Assembly: GCF_025566985.1 (NCBI RefSeq)
Contig: NZ_JAOQJD010000015.1
Coordinates: 1 to 48,445 of the forward strand
Direction of reading: 5' to 3'
Length of the DNA stretch: 48,445 bases
From: Aedoeadaptatus acetigenes
GTDB taxonomy: Bacteria; Bacillota; Clostridia; Tissierellales; Peptoniphilaceae
Each line of letters opens with the position of its first letter. The stretch's first letter is position 1. Made by a program: the position numbers and the translations under genes. This document shows positions 1-7,224 of the stretch, one piece after another. Below the pieces are notes generated by a model, which ran no database searches, was not told the origin of the DNA, and saw only the letters and a program-made list of their open reading frames with translations.

Positions 1-596
1 CGTCGTTCCGCTCGATCAATGGAAGAGAAATAAGCGGCTAAATCCTTGCCGTAGCGCGTCGGAAGAATATCGATGATTCGATGGGCCTCTCCATCGGCCA
101 AGGTGGTTTGGTACTTGCTTCCGCCGCTATCGCCCTTAAACTCGTCGATGCAAAAGACGCGAGGCAGCCGTTGACGGGGCACAAACAAACAAGCGACGAT
201 GCGGAAAATGCTCGTCGTTGAGATCCCCACCTCCTTAGCCAGCTCTGACACGGATCGGATATCCCGGAAGGCGTCCACCACATAAGCGATTAAGCGCTTT
301 GTCATCTGTTTGCCCTTGGCGGCAAAGGAAAGAGGTGCCTCAAAGCGCGCGCCGCAATCCTTGCAATCATAGCGCGTCTTCTTGACGCGAAGAAACACGT
401 GCTTTCGGCGCATCGGTGCGTCTCGAAGCACTTGCTCCCGGTGATCGTGGACCCAGGCGTGGGATGAGCCACAGTGAGGACAAACCCGATCGTGGACGGG
501 TTTGCAGTCAATGGTAATGTGGCTTCTTTCTTCTGAAACACCGGTGACCTCGACATCTTGGATTCCTAAAAGTAATGTGGTAATATTGTTTTGCAC
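1..596 (-). CDS. ISL3-family transposase, N-terminal 198 codons (partial)
   Basis: The frame is open without a stop from a GTG at 596-594 to the window edge. A good ribosome binding site (AAAGGGGG) lies about 8 nt upstream. The N-terminus begins MQNNITTLLLGIQDVEV and carries a zinc finger of ISL3 type: CPHCG near residues 47-51 and a second pair, CKDCG, near residues 80-84. It is followed by a helix-turn-helix-like stretch (SVSELAKEVGISTTSIFRIV) and then VFCIDEFKG, which resembles the first acidic residue of the DDE catalytic core. Complete ISL3 transposases are around 400-440 residues, so roughly the second half is missing beyond the window. Short frames inside it in other registers are shadows. 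The family assignment is by motif recognition; integrity of the missing half is unknown. Confidence 0.82.
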   Translation of the reverse strand, partial: MQNNITTLLLGIQDVEVTGVSEERSHITIDCKPVHDRVCPHCGSSHAWVHDHREQVLRDAPMRRKHVFLRVKKTRYDCKDCGARFEAPLSFAAKGKQMTKRLIAYVVDAFRDIRSVSELAKEVGISTTSIFRIVACLFVPRQRLPRVFCIDEFKGDSGGSKYQTTLADGEAHRIIDILPTRYGKDLAAYFSSIDRAER

Positions 597-672
597 TTGT
601 TTGACCCCCTTTATTATTTTGTGGTGATTTAATTTTAGGCGATAGGGAAAACAAGTGCTATCTTTTTGCACC
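1..672 (-). mobile_element. ISL3-family insertion sequence, 5' part only (cut by window edge)
   Basis: The transposase reading frame (596 down to the window edge) has ISL3-family character. About 75 bases lie between its start and the IS30 end at 673, and they should hold the ISL3 promoter and end. Reading outward from the IS30 border on the minus strand, this stretch begins GGTGCAAAAAGATAGC. I cannot confirm this as the true inverted repeat because the other end is outside the window. The ISL3 element is either abutted or truncated by the IS30 element, so the 672 boundary is provisional. Confidence 0.6.
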
Positions 673-1755
673 TTGAATTGTCAAGTCAAGTGCAACTCTA
701 CTGAATGGTAAACCTCATAAGGCGTTTTCCAGTTTAAACATTTACGCGGGCGACGATTGATCTCTTCTATTTTCGCTTCAATGTAGCTATCCGACTGGTC
801 AATATCTTTTGTTTTTGGAAAGTATTCTCTCAATAGTCCATTTGTATTCTCGTTGGTTCCTCTTTGCCATGGGTGATGGGGCAACGGAAAATAGAATTCT
901 ACGAGAGAAAGTTGCTGTGAAATTTCTGGATGTTTTGAAAATTCTTTCCCTCTATCGGGCGTGATGCTTTGAAGGGGTTCATCTTTCAACAGTTCAATCA
1001 TGGCTTGCTTAACACATTGGGCGTTCTTCTTTGGAATTTTCCGACAAAGTAGGTAGCGACTTTTCCTGTCAGTCAATGTGAGTAGACAGGCCCTGCCAGT
1101 TTTACCTGCCACCGTATCCGCTTCCCAGTCGCCTAAGCGCTGTCTTTTTTCAGCCGCATCCGGTCGTTCGGATATGGGATTGGTGATTGGGATTTTACCG
1201 CGTTTTTCTTCATAGGACTTGGTATGCCTTGTTTTTCCGCGATGTCTTAATTTTCTAATACATCCTCTATTGCCCCTAGAGAGATTCGGCTCGTCAAAAA
1301 GGCCGGAATAAATGGCTCGATAGATTGTAGTGAAGCTAATGCTATAAACACTCTCTTCGTATTTTAATCGGGCAGCGATCTGTTCCGGAGACCACTGATG
1401 CTCTAAGAATAGAGACTTTACCTTTTGGAAAAGGACGGCATCGTCTAACTTCTTTTGGGGACGACATGCTTTTCTTCTAGTGGTGTAAAGTGCCTGTGCA
1501 TCACAAGGTAAATAACTACCTTGTAAAGAGTTTCTCTTTAACTCACGGCAAATTGACGACTTGTTGCGTCCTAATTTGATGGCTATCTCAGATTGATTTA
1601 AGCCGATATCCATATAATGCTTTAGCAACTCACGCTCTTTTAGTGTAAAATGAGAATAATGATTCATCGTTCCTCCTGGTTGATTGGTTTTCGTCGACAT
1701 AATTTTACCAGAAAACGGTGAATCATTTTTTGTTGCACTTAGATTGTAAATTCAA
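673..1755 (-). mobile_element. Complete IS30-family insertion sequence, 1083 bp
   Basis: The element is bounded by imperfect 24-bp terminal inverted repeats at 673-696 and 1732-1755, 19 of 24 positions identical, both reading TTGAATT outermost and AAGTGCAAC innermost. It contains one transposase gene whose stop codon lies inside the 3' repeat. Length is normal for IS30 (about 1.0-1.2 kb). No short target duplication is visible: the 5' flank (in element orientation) is GTC and the 3' flank is GGT. This suggests a rearrangement involving the neighbouring ISL3 element. The 5' end sits 5 nt beyond the T-tract of the terminator at 1761-1802. A second copy begins at 48319 in inverted orientation. 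Confidence 0.9.
681..1667 (-). CDS. IS30-family transposase
   Basis: A 328-residue DDE transposase. The N-terminus (MNHYSHFTLKEREL) leads into a helix-turn-helix with GLNQSEIAIKLGRNKSSICR, the typical IS30 DNA-binding start. The catalytic core includes DWEADTV (first Asp), TPDRGKEF (second Asp) and NENTNGLLREYFP (Glu). The start at 1667 has TCCTCC (read as GGAGGA) just upstream. An in-frame ATG 11 codons earlier is less likely: it lacks a ribosome binding site, and in the second copy at the right end of the window that codon is GTG. The gene is intact, with no frameshift or internal stop, so the element may be active. The TGA stop lies within the terminal inverted repeat. Confidence 0.93.
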   Translation of the reverse strand: MNHYSHFTLKERELLKHYMDIGLNQSEIAIKLGRNKSSICRELKRNSLQGSYLPCDAQALYTTRRKACRPQKKLDDAVLFQKVKSLFLEHQWSPEQIAARLKYEESVYSISFTTIYRAIYSGLFDEPNLSRGNRGCIRKLRHRGKTRHTKSYEEKRGKIPITNPISERPDAAEKRQRLGDWEADTVAGKTGRACLLTLTDRKSRYLLCRKIPKKNAQCVKQAMIELLKDEPLQSITPDRGKEFSKHPEISQQLSLVEFYFPLPHHPWQRGTNENTNGLLREYFPKTKDIDQSDSYIEAKIEEINRRPRKCLNWKTPYEVYHSVELHLT

Positions 1756-1760
1756 GACAC

Positions 1761-1802
1761 AAAAAAAGGAAGGGTGAATCGGATGATTCTCCCTCCCTTT
1801 GT
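1761..1802 (-). terminator. Intrinsic terminator of the ileS operon
   Basis: On the minus strand a long stem (AAGGGAGGG and following, pairing across a short ATCC loop with GATTC-A-CCC and on) is followed by seven T residues (1767-1761). It lies downstream of the D-cysteine desulfhydrase-like gene. The IS30 element begins 5 nt past the T run. Confidence 0.85.
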
Positions 1803-1839
1803 CATCACTCTGAAACGAGCCGAAGCTCGTTTCTCTCGT

Positions 1840-2817
1840 TTATTCTTTTCGCAACAGGGCGCGGATTTGCTCGCTCGTCCATCCGAAGGCGCCGCCGGAG
1901 TGGATGAAGAGGATATTTTCTTTTTCCTCCCAACGGCCGTTCAGGATTTCAGAAACCGTGCCGTACATGGCTTTTCCCGTGTAGACGGGATCCAAAATAA
2001 TGCCCGTTTGGGAGACGAAGTCCCAAATAAATTCCAGCTCTTCCTCTCGGCTCAAGGCGTAGCCCCTGCCAACGTAGTCGTCGATGACCGTTGCCTCGAC
2101 GGCGAGATTTGTGCCCTTTAATTCGTTCATCTCGGAGGCGATGCGGGGAAGCAATTTCTCCTCGATGACGAAGGCCGGCGCGGCGACGGAGAAGCCGATA
2201 ATTTCTTTTTTCGATTCGCGAAGGGCATTCCCGTAGGCGAGCCCCGCAAGCATCCCGGCGCTTCCTGCCACGCAGACAATCGCATCGAAGGTGATGCCCA
2301 TGTCTTTTTCCTGGGCGAGAATTTCATCGAAGCAGTCCACGTAGCCGAAGCTGCCGAGGCCGTTAGAGCCACCCATGGGAATAATCATGGTATTTTTTCC
2401 CTCCCCGTCCAGTTCCTCTTTCCACGCGCCCATCACTTCGTCGCGACGGGCGTCGTATTCTTCTTGGCTGATAAAGCGCACCTCGGCACCGGCCAGGCGA
2501 TCCAAGAAGAGATTTCCTTCATCGGGGGCGTCTTCGGGCCCCACCAAAAGCAGGTGGCACTGAAAGCCCAATCGGGCGCAGGCCATGGCCGTGGCCCGGG
2601 CGTGGTTGCTTCCCACGGCGCCGGTGGTAATGATGTCCGTGGCTCCCTCGTCCAGGGCCTGTTGAAGCAAGTATTCCAGTTTTCTGATTTTATTTCCCGT
2701 CACGGATACGCCGGTCATGTCGTCTCGTTTTACAAATAGATTCACCGGCAGATCCGCATCCATCAGCTGCACCTGTTCGATGCGCGTCGGCGTATTGGCT
2801 AAAGATAATTTTTTCAT
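1840..2817 (-). CDS. D-cysteine desulfhydrase / ACC deaminase family PLP enzyme
   Basis: A 325-residue fold-type II PLP enzyme. The PLP lysine is K43 in GNKIRKLE, and the SNHARATA stretch matches the cofactor/substrate loop. Family members either open the ring of 1-aminocyclopropane-1-carboxylate (giving 2-oxobutyrate and ammonia) or cleave D-cysteine (giving pyruvate, sulfide and ammonia). Two positions known to separate these activities read T280 (in DPVYTGKAM) and S307 (in FIHSGG). ACC deaminases have Glu and Leu there, so this sequence favours D-cysteine desulfhydrase. The start at 2817 has GAGG 6 nt upstream; an upstream TTG at 2829 is poorly placed. It follows the phosphatase by 8 nt and appears to be the last gene of the T-box/ileS operon. 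Natural substrate unproven. Confidence 0.8.
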   Translation of the reverse strand: MKKLSLANTPTRIEQVQLMDADLPVNLFVKRDDMTGVSVTGNKIRKLEYLLQQALDEGATDIITTGAVGSNHARATAMACARLGFQCHLLLVGPEDAPDEGNLFLDRLAGAEVRFISQEEYDARRDEVMGAWKEELDGEGKNTMIIPMGGSNGLGSFGYVDCFDEILAQEKDMGITFDAIVCVAGSAGMLAGLAYGNALRESKKEIIGFSVAAPAFVIEEKLLPRIASEMNELKGTNLAVEATVIDDYVGRGYALSREEELEFIWDFVSQTGIILDPVYTGKAMYGTVSEILNGRWEEKENILFIHSGGAFGWTSEQIRALLRKE

Positions 2818-2825
2818 TGAACACC

Positions 2826-3428
2826 TCAATAAGACAATCCATCTTCTCTATCGGCTCGACGAAGCACGTGCCAGGCGCCCTTTTCGTAGGCGCAGATGCC
2901 GAGTCCCATGCTCGCGGCAATGGGCCGGGACCAGAAATCCTTCACCGCCACCCCTTCCACGACATGGTAGAGGGCCCGTATGCTCACGCCGTGGCCGACG
3001 ATAAGCACATGCTCATGGCCCGATTGCTCGAGCCGCCCGATGAAGGCGCGAAGCTTATCGTAGAGATCGTAAAAATCCATAAAGCCTTCGCGATGATAGG
3101 TTTCCGGTGCCTTTAAATAGGCTTGGGCCAGGGGATCGGTCAGTATGTCTTTAAAGAGCATCCCTTCCCAAGGGCCCAAGGGCAATTCCCGCAGTGCCTC
3201 TTCTTCTATTATGGGCACGGAGCGGAATTTTAGCAAGCCTTCGGCCGTTTTCCGCGCCCTGGGAAGATCCGAGGTGTAGCAGCAATCGAAGGGCACGGAG
3301 GCGAGGCGCACCGCCATGGCGGCCATGGCCTCTTCTCCCTCCCGGGTAATGGGCGAATCCATCTGCCCCTGAATCCGGTCCTCTCTGTTCCACTCCGTTT
3401 CGGCGTGGCGCAGAATATAGAACTTCAT
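2826..3428 (-). CDS. Histidine phosphatase family protein (phosphoglycerate mutase-like)
   Basis: A 200-residue protein with the family signature RHAETEWN at residues 7-14 (phosphorylated His8) and the second catalytic histidine region VGHGVSIRALYH near residue 145. Proteins of this size are broad phosphomonoesterases (sugar phosphates, nucleotides, or alpha-ribazole-phosphate in cobalamin makers) and cannot be assigned a substrate from sequence alone. No cobalamin genes are nearby, so CobC is unlikely. It starts 3 nt after the ileS stop and ends 8 nt before the PLP enzyme, so translation is probably coupled in one operon. Cytoplasmic; no signal peptide. Confidence 0.8.
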   Translation of the reverse strand: MKFYILRHAETEWNREDRIQGQMDSPITREGEEAMAAMAVRLASVPFDCCYTSDLPRARKTAEGLLKFRSVPIIEEEALRELPLGPWEGMLFKDILTDPLAQAYLKAPETYHREGFMDFYDLYDKLRAFIGRLEQSGHEHVLIVGHGVSIRALYHVVEGVAVKDFWSRPIAASMGLGICAYEKGAWHVLRRADREDGLSY

Positions 3429-3431
3429 GCC

Positions 3432-6400
3432 TTAGATGCGTTCGAGGACGAAGGCGATGGTGCCGTCGTTTAAGTCGGTTTTCTTCGCATCCACGGATTT
3501 CAGTTCCATGGATTCCGCCAAGGTTTCTTCCATGATTTGTTCTTTCGCCTCTTCCAAAGCGGCCTTTACGTCGCCCTCGGCGTCGTAGGCGATGGCGATG
3601 TGGTCGGTAACTTCGTAGTCGTTGGCTTTTCTTTGTTTCTGAACCTTGGAGATAAATTCACGGACGTAGCCTTCGGCGATTAATTCCTCGGTGAGTTCCG
3701 TATCCAGGATGACAAAGAGATTGTCTTCCATGCAGACGTCGAAGCCTTCTTTCGAGGAAATATCCACGAGGACGTCAGCCAAGCTCACTTCCGTATCTTC
3801 GCCGTTTAGGTTCATGGTGATGCTACCCTTTTTCAGCTCGTCGTAAAGGGCCTTTGCATCGCTTGCGGCTAGATTCTTTTGGAAGTCCTTGATCTTGGGA
3901 CCGAACTTTCTGCCCACTTCTTGGAAGTTGGGCTTTAAGCTGTAAGTCATGTATTCGGTCAGGTCGTCGGAGAAGACGAGCTCTTTCACATTGAGCTCTT
4001 CTTTAATCAAATCGGTAAGATCGCCGATAATGGGTTTTAAGTCCCCGTCCACCAAGACTTCGCCCAGCGGTTGACGCACTTTGATCTTGGCGTTTTCCCG
4101 ACCGGCGCGGCCCAAGGTAACCAATTGACGGACAATGGCCATTTTTTCTTCCAGCTTTTCGTCGATGGCCATCTCATCCACGGTGGGATAATCCGTTAAG
4201 TGGACGCTTTCGCCGCCGTCGAGGGTTTGGTAAAATTCTTCGGCGATAAAGGGCGCGAAGGGGGCGATCATTTTTGCGATGCCGAGAAGAATGTCGTAGG
4301 TCGTCTTAAAGACCGCGTCCCGAGACGGCGTGTCCGCTTCGTCCCAGAAGCGGCGTCTGTTTCTGCGGATGTACCAGTTGGACAGATCTTCCGCCACGAA
4401 ATCCTGAATGTCGCGAACCACTTTGGTCACTTCGTGAATTTCCATGTTTTCGATGACGGATTTCAAGAGGCTGTTGTATTTGGAGAGCATCCAGCGGTCG
4501 ATTTCGTCGTAGGTGACGTCGGTGATTTCTCTGGGATCCACGTCGTTAATATTGGCGTACATGGTAAAGAAATTGTGGATGTTTCTCAGGGAGCGGAAGA
4601 ATTTTCCGTTGACTTCCCGAAGGCCGTCTTCGTCGAATTTCGTCGGCGTCCACGGCGGGGAAACGTACATGAGGTACCAGCGCACGGCATCGGCGCCGTA
4701 TTCTTCAAAGAGTTCTGTGGGCGATACGGTGTTGCCGCGGGATTTACTCATCTTCTTGCCGTCTTTATCCAAGATCAGGTCGTTGACCAGAACGCTCTTG
4801 TAGGGCGCCTTGCCGGTCATGTAGGTGGAGATGGCCAAGAGGGAGTAGAACCAGCCGCGGGTTTGGTCGATGCCTTCGCTGATGAAATCGGCGGGGAACA
4901 ACGTGTCGAAGTCCTCTTTGTGTTCAAAGGGATAGTGCCATTGGGCGAAGGGCATGGCCCCGGAGTCGAACCAGCAGTCGATGACGTCGGTTTCTCTTTC
5001 CATGGCGCCGCCGCATTCGCACCTGAGATGCACATCGTCTACATAGGGGCGGTGCAGCTCGATGGTTTCGTCGATGTCTTCAATGGATTCTTCCACCAAT
5101 TGCTTGATGCTTCCGATGCTGCGGAGCTTGCCGCAATCCGGGCAGCGCCAGATCGGGAAGGGCGTGCCCCAGTATCTGGACCGGGAGATGGCCCAGTCGT
5201 TTAAGTTTTCAAGCCAGTTGCCGAAGCGCTTTTCGCCGACGAAATCCGGGTACCAATCGACGCCGTTGTTGTTTTTCACCAATTGATCTTTCATCTTGGT
5301 GACTTCGATGTACCAGGAGGGGTGGGCGTAGTAGATTAAGGGCGTCTTGCAGCGCCAGCAGTGGGGATAGTTGTGGACGATGGTTTCCTTGCTGAAGACT
5401 TTGTCCTGCATTTTCAGGTAGTCGATGATTTCTTCGTTGACACTGTGGACGAATTGGCCCTTCCACTGGGTTTCGGTGAAGTTGCCGTCGTCGTCCACGG
5501 GTTTTACGAAGGCCAGGTCGTTTCTGCGGCCCGTTTGATAGTCGTCTTCCCCGAAGGCCGGCGCCGTGTGCACGATGCCCGTGCCGTCTTCCGTGGTGAC
5601 GTAATCGGCGAGGACCACGACAAAGGCGTTGCCGTCCACGTGAATTTGGTCGATGAGTTGTTCGTAGCGGCGGCCTTCCAAATCCTTGCCTTTGAGCACA
5701 TCGATGACTTCGTATTCATCTTTCAGCACCTTGTCCAAAAGGTTTTTCGCCAGGTAATAGACATTGCCGTCGGCGTATTTTACTTTCGCGTAATCCACAT
5801 CGGGATGCACGGCCAGTGCCACGTTAGAAGGCACGGTCCAGGGCGTGGTGGTCCACGCCAGGAAGTAGGCATCTTCGTCCACGGCCTTGAATTTCATGGT
5901 AATGGTAGGCGTCTTGTCTTCCTGATAGCCTTGGGCCACTTCGTGGGATGCGAGGCCGGTGCCGCAGCGGGGGCAGTAGGGTAGGATCTTGTGGCCTTCG
6001 TAGATAAGGCCGTCGTTAAACATTTTATCTAAAATGTGCCAGACACTTTCGATGTAGGTGTTGTTCAGGGTGATGTAGGGATCGTCCAGATCCACCAAAT
6101 AGCCCATGCGGGCGGTCATCTTCCGCCACAAGCCTTCGTATTCGAAGACCGATTCCCGGCACTTCTTATTGAACTTTTCGATGCCGTATTTTTCGATGTC
6201 TTGTTTATTGTGAAGGTCCAGCTTCTTTTCCACTTCGATTTCCACGGGCAGACCGTGGGTATCCCAGCCGGCTTTTCGGTTCACCCGATAGCCCTGCATG
6301 GTCTTATAGCGGCAAGTCAAGTCCTTTAAGGTTCTCGCCATGACGTGGTGAATGCCCGGTTTGCCGTTGGCCGTCGGCGGCCCTTCGTAAAAAATAAAAT

Positions 6401-6521
6401 CGTCCTTGCCTTCTCGGATTTCCACGGACCGCTTCAACAGATCCATGTCTTGCCAGAAGTCGACGATGCGTTTTTCACGCACGTCGGCGATATCTTGGGA
6501 CAGTGTTTTAAACTTTGCCAT
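3432..6521 (-). CDS. ileS: Isoleucyl-tRNA synthetase, type 2 (eukaryote-like)
   Basis: A 1029-residue class I aminoacyl-tRNA synthetase that charges tRNA-Ile and edits misactivated valine. The HIGH-equivalent reads GIHH at residues 56-59 (within GPPTANGKPGIHHV), and KMSKS lies near residue 590. Cysteine pairs CPRCG, CWRC and CPDC lie in the insertion regions. The GIHH form and the length of about 1030 residues mark the type 2 lineage, which includes naturally mupirocin-resistant enzymes. The start at 6521 is preceded by AGGAGA with 7 nt spacing; an upstream in-frame ATG at 6539 lacks this. The gene lies directly behind an isoleucine-type T-box leader and heads an operon with the phosphatase and PLP enzyme. 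Confidence 0.97.
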   Translation of the reverse strand: MAKFKTLSQDIADVREKRIVDFWQDMDLLKRSVEIREGKDDFIFYEGPPTANGKPGIHHVMARTLKDLTCRYKTMQGYRVNRKAGWDTHGLPVEIEVEKKLDLHNKQDIEKYGIEKFNKKCRESVFEYEGLWRKMTARMGYLVDLDDPYITLNNTYIESVWHILDKMFNDGLIYEGHKILPYCPRCGTGLASHEVAQGYQEDKTPTITMKFKAVDEDAYFLAWTTTPWTVPSNVALAVHPDVDYAKVKYADGNVYYLAKNLLDKVLKDEYEVIDVLKGKDLEGRRYEQLIDQIHVDGNAFVVVLADYVTTEDGTGIVHTAPAFGEDDYQTGRRNDLAFVKPVDDDGNFTETQWKGQFVHSVNEEIIDYLKMQDKVFSKETIVHNYPHCWRCKTPLIYYAHPSWYIEVTKMKDQLVKNNNGVDWYPDFVGEKRFGNWLENLNDWAISRSRYWGTPFPIWRCPDCGKLRSIGSIKQLVEESIEDIDETIELHRPYVDDVHLRCECGGAMERETDVIDCWFDSGAMPFAQWHYPFEHKEDFDTLFPADFISEGIDQTRGWFYSLLAISTYMTGKAPYKSVLVNDLILDKDGKKMSKSRGNTVSPTELFEEYGADAVRWYLMYVSPPWTPTKFDEDGLREVNGKFFRSLRNIHNFFTMYANINDVDPREITDVTYDEIDRWMLSKYNSLLKSVIENMEIHEVTKVVRDIQDFVAEDLSNWYIRRNRRRFWDEADTPSRDAVFKTTYDILLGIAKMIAPFAPFIAEEFYQTLDGGESVHLTDYPTVDEMAIDEKLEEKMAIVRQLVTLGRAGRENAKIKVRQPLGEVLVDGDLKPIIGDLTDLIKEELNVKELVFSDDLTEYMTYSLKPNFQEVGRKFGPKIKDFQKNLAASDAKALYDELKKGSITMNLNGEDTEVSLADVLVDISSKEGFDVCMEDNLFVILDTELTEELIAEGYVREFISKVQKQRKANDYEVTDHIAIAYDAEGDVKAALEEAKEQIMEETLAESMELKSVDAKKTDLNDGTIAFVLERI

Positions 6522-6547
6522 AATTCTCTCCTTTTTCAAATAATCTA

Positions 6548-6746
6548 TAAAAAAAGCCCCTCCGTCGGTTGACGAAGGGACGCTTTTATACGCGGTACCA
6601 CCCTACTTATAGGATTCTATCACTCAAAGCCTTAACGCGGCGAACGACCCGTAGGGTTCTAAGGAAGGTGATGCGACTTTCACTGTAATGGCACGTCTCA
6701 GCTTCTGTGCCTCTCTGTGAATAGGGAGTAAAAGTCTTCGGCTTCT
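6548..6746 (-). promoter_or_regulatory. T-box riboswitch (tRNA-Ile) upstream of ileS
   Basis: The conserved T-box core AGGGTGGTACCGCG is read on the minus strand at 6604-6591. It precedes a strong terminator hairpin (6583-6556) with a seven-T run (6555-6549). The upstream stem I region has the usual AGAGAG and GCTGAGA elements, with helices GGCAC/GTGCC and TTCAC/GTGAA. The likely specifier is ATC at 6672-6670, followed by ACC as in many T-boxes; ATT at 6689-6687 is an alternative. Both are isoleucine codons. Uncharged tRNA-Ile would stabilise the antiterminator and switch on ileS and the genes behind it. The element begins immediately after the rrf2-like gene's stop. Confidence 0.93.
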
Positions 6747-6747
6747 A

Positions 6748-7161
6748 TTAATCGATAAAATTTGTAATTGTCATGTCCTTGAGACGGCTCACGATGTCTT
6801 CTTGCAGGCCGTAAATGCTGTGGTGAAATTTGCATCCCTGAATTTCTTCGGAATTGAACCGATTGCAGTAAGGGTCGTTTGCATGCATACAGCGGCTTAA
6901 CTCGATGGGACCGTCAATGGCCAAAATAATATCGTAGAGCGAAATGGATTCAGCCGGACGGTTCAGGCTGTAGCCGCCTTTGGCGCCGCGCCGTGACTTG
7001 GTCAGCCCGGCAATATTCAACTTTCGCAAGATACGCAAAGTAAACCTGGAAGGTACGCCCATGGCCTCGGCAATGGTCGGTGCACCAACCACTTGGCCTT
7101 CGTTCGCCGCCAAATGGGCAATAATACGAAAGGCGTAGTCAATTTCCTGTGTCAGCTTCAC
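6748..7161 (-). CDS. Rrf2-family transcriptional regulator
   Basis: A 137-residue winged-helix regulator. Its N-terminus (MKLTQEIDYAFRIIAHLA) and the recognition region (SRFTLRILRKLNIAGLTKSRRGAKGGYSL) are typical of Rrf2/IscR proteins. Cysteines C91, C99 and C110 have the spacing expected for binding an iron-sulfur cluster, so it may sense iron, redox or NO. The GTG start at 7161 is preceded by GGAGG about 10 nt away. A promoter overlaps the end of the upstream dehydrogenase gene. Its target genes are unknown; candidates are itself, the adjacent dehydrogenase and the T-box operon that follows without an obvious separate terminator. Confidence 0.85.
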   Translation of the reverse strand: MKLTQEIDYAFRIIAHLAANEGQVVGAPTIAEAMGVPSRFTLRILRKLNIAGLTKSRRGAKGGYSLNRPAESISLYDIILAIDGPIELSRCMHANDPYCNRFNSEEIQGCKFHHSIYGLQEDIVSRLKDMTITNFID

Positions 7162-7195
7162 AATGTCACATCCTCCTTTTATGATCAGGTACGAT

Positions 7196-7224
7196 ATTAT
7201 ACCATGTTTATATTTTTCGGTAAA
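7196..7224 (-). promoter_or_regulatory. Promoter of the Rrf2 regulator
   Basis: On the minus strand, a -35 box TTTACC (7224-7219), 17 nt spacer and perfect -10 TATAAT (7201-7196). The -35 lies inside the 3' end of the upstream dehydrogenase gene, whose stop overlaps the -10. Confidence 0.5.

Noticed and set aside
38..556. Two separate small genes at the left edge
   Set aside because: They are out-of-frame readings; the continuous GTG-started frame with zinc-finger motifs is the real ISL3 transposase.
1840..2817. ACC deaminase assignment for the PLP enzyme
   Set aside because: The two activity-determining positions read Thr and Ser, not Glu and Leu, so D-cysteine desulfhydrase type is favoured.
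4200..5204. Long plus-strand open frame of about 330 codons opposite ileS
   Set aside because: It is antisense to a clearly coding ileS, has no ribosome binding site and gives a low-complexity Val/Phe/Gly/His-rich product typical of reversed GC-rich coding sequence.
6548..6746. A tRNA or other structured RNA gene upstream of ileS
   Set aside because: The folded elements match T-box stem I, the T-box core and a terminator; no cloverleaf or CCA end is present.
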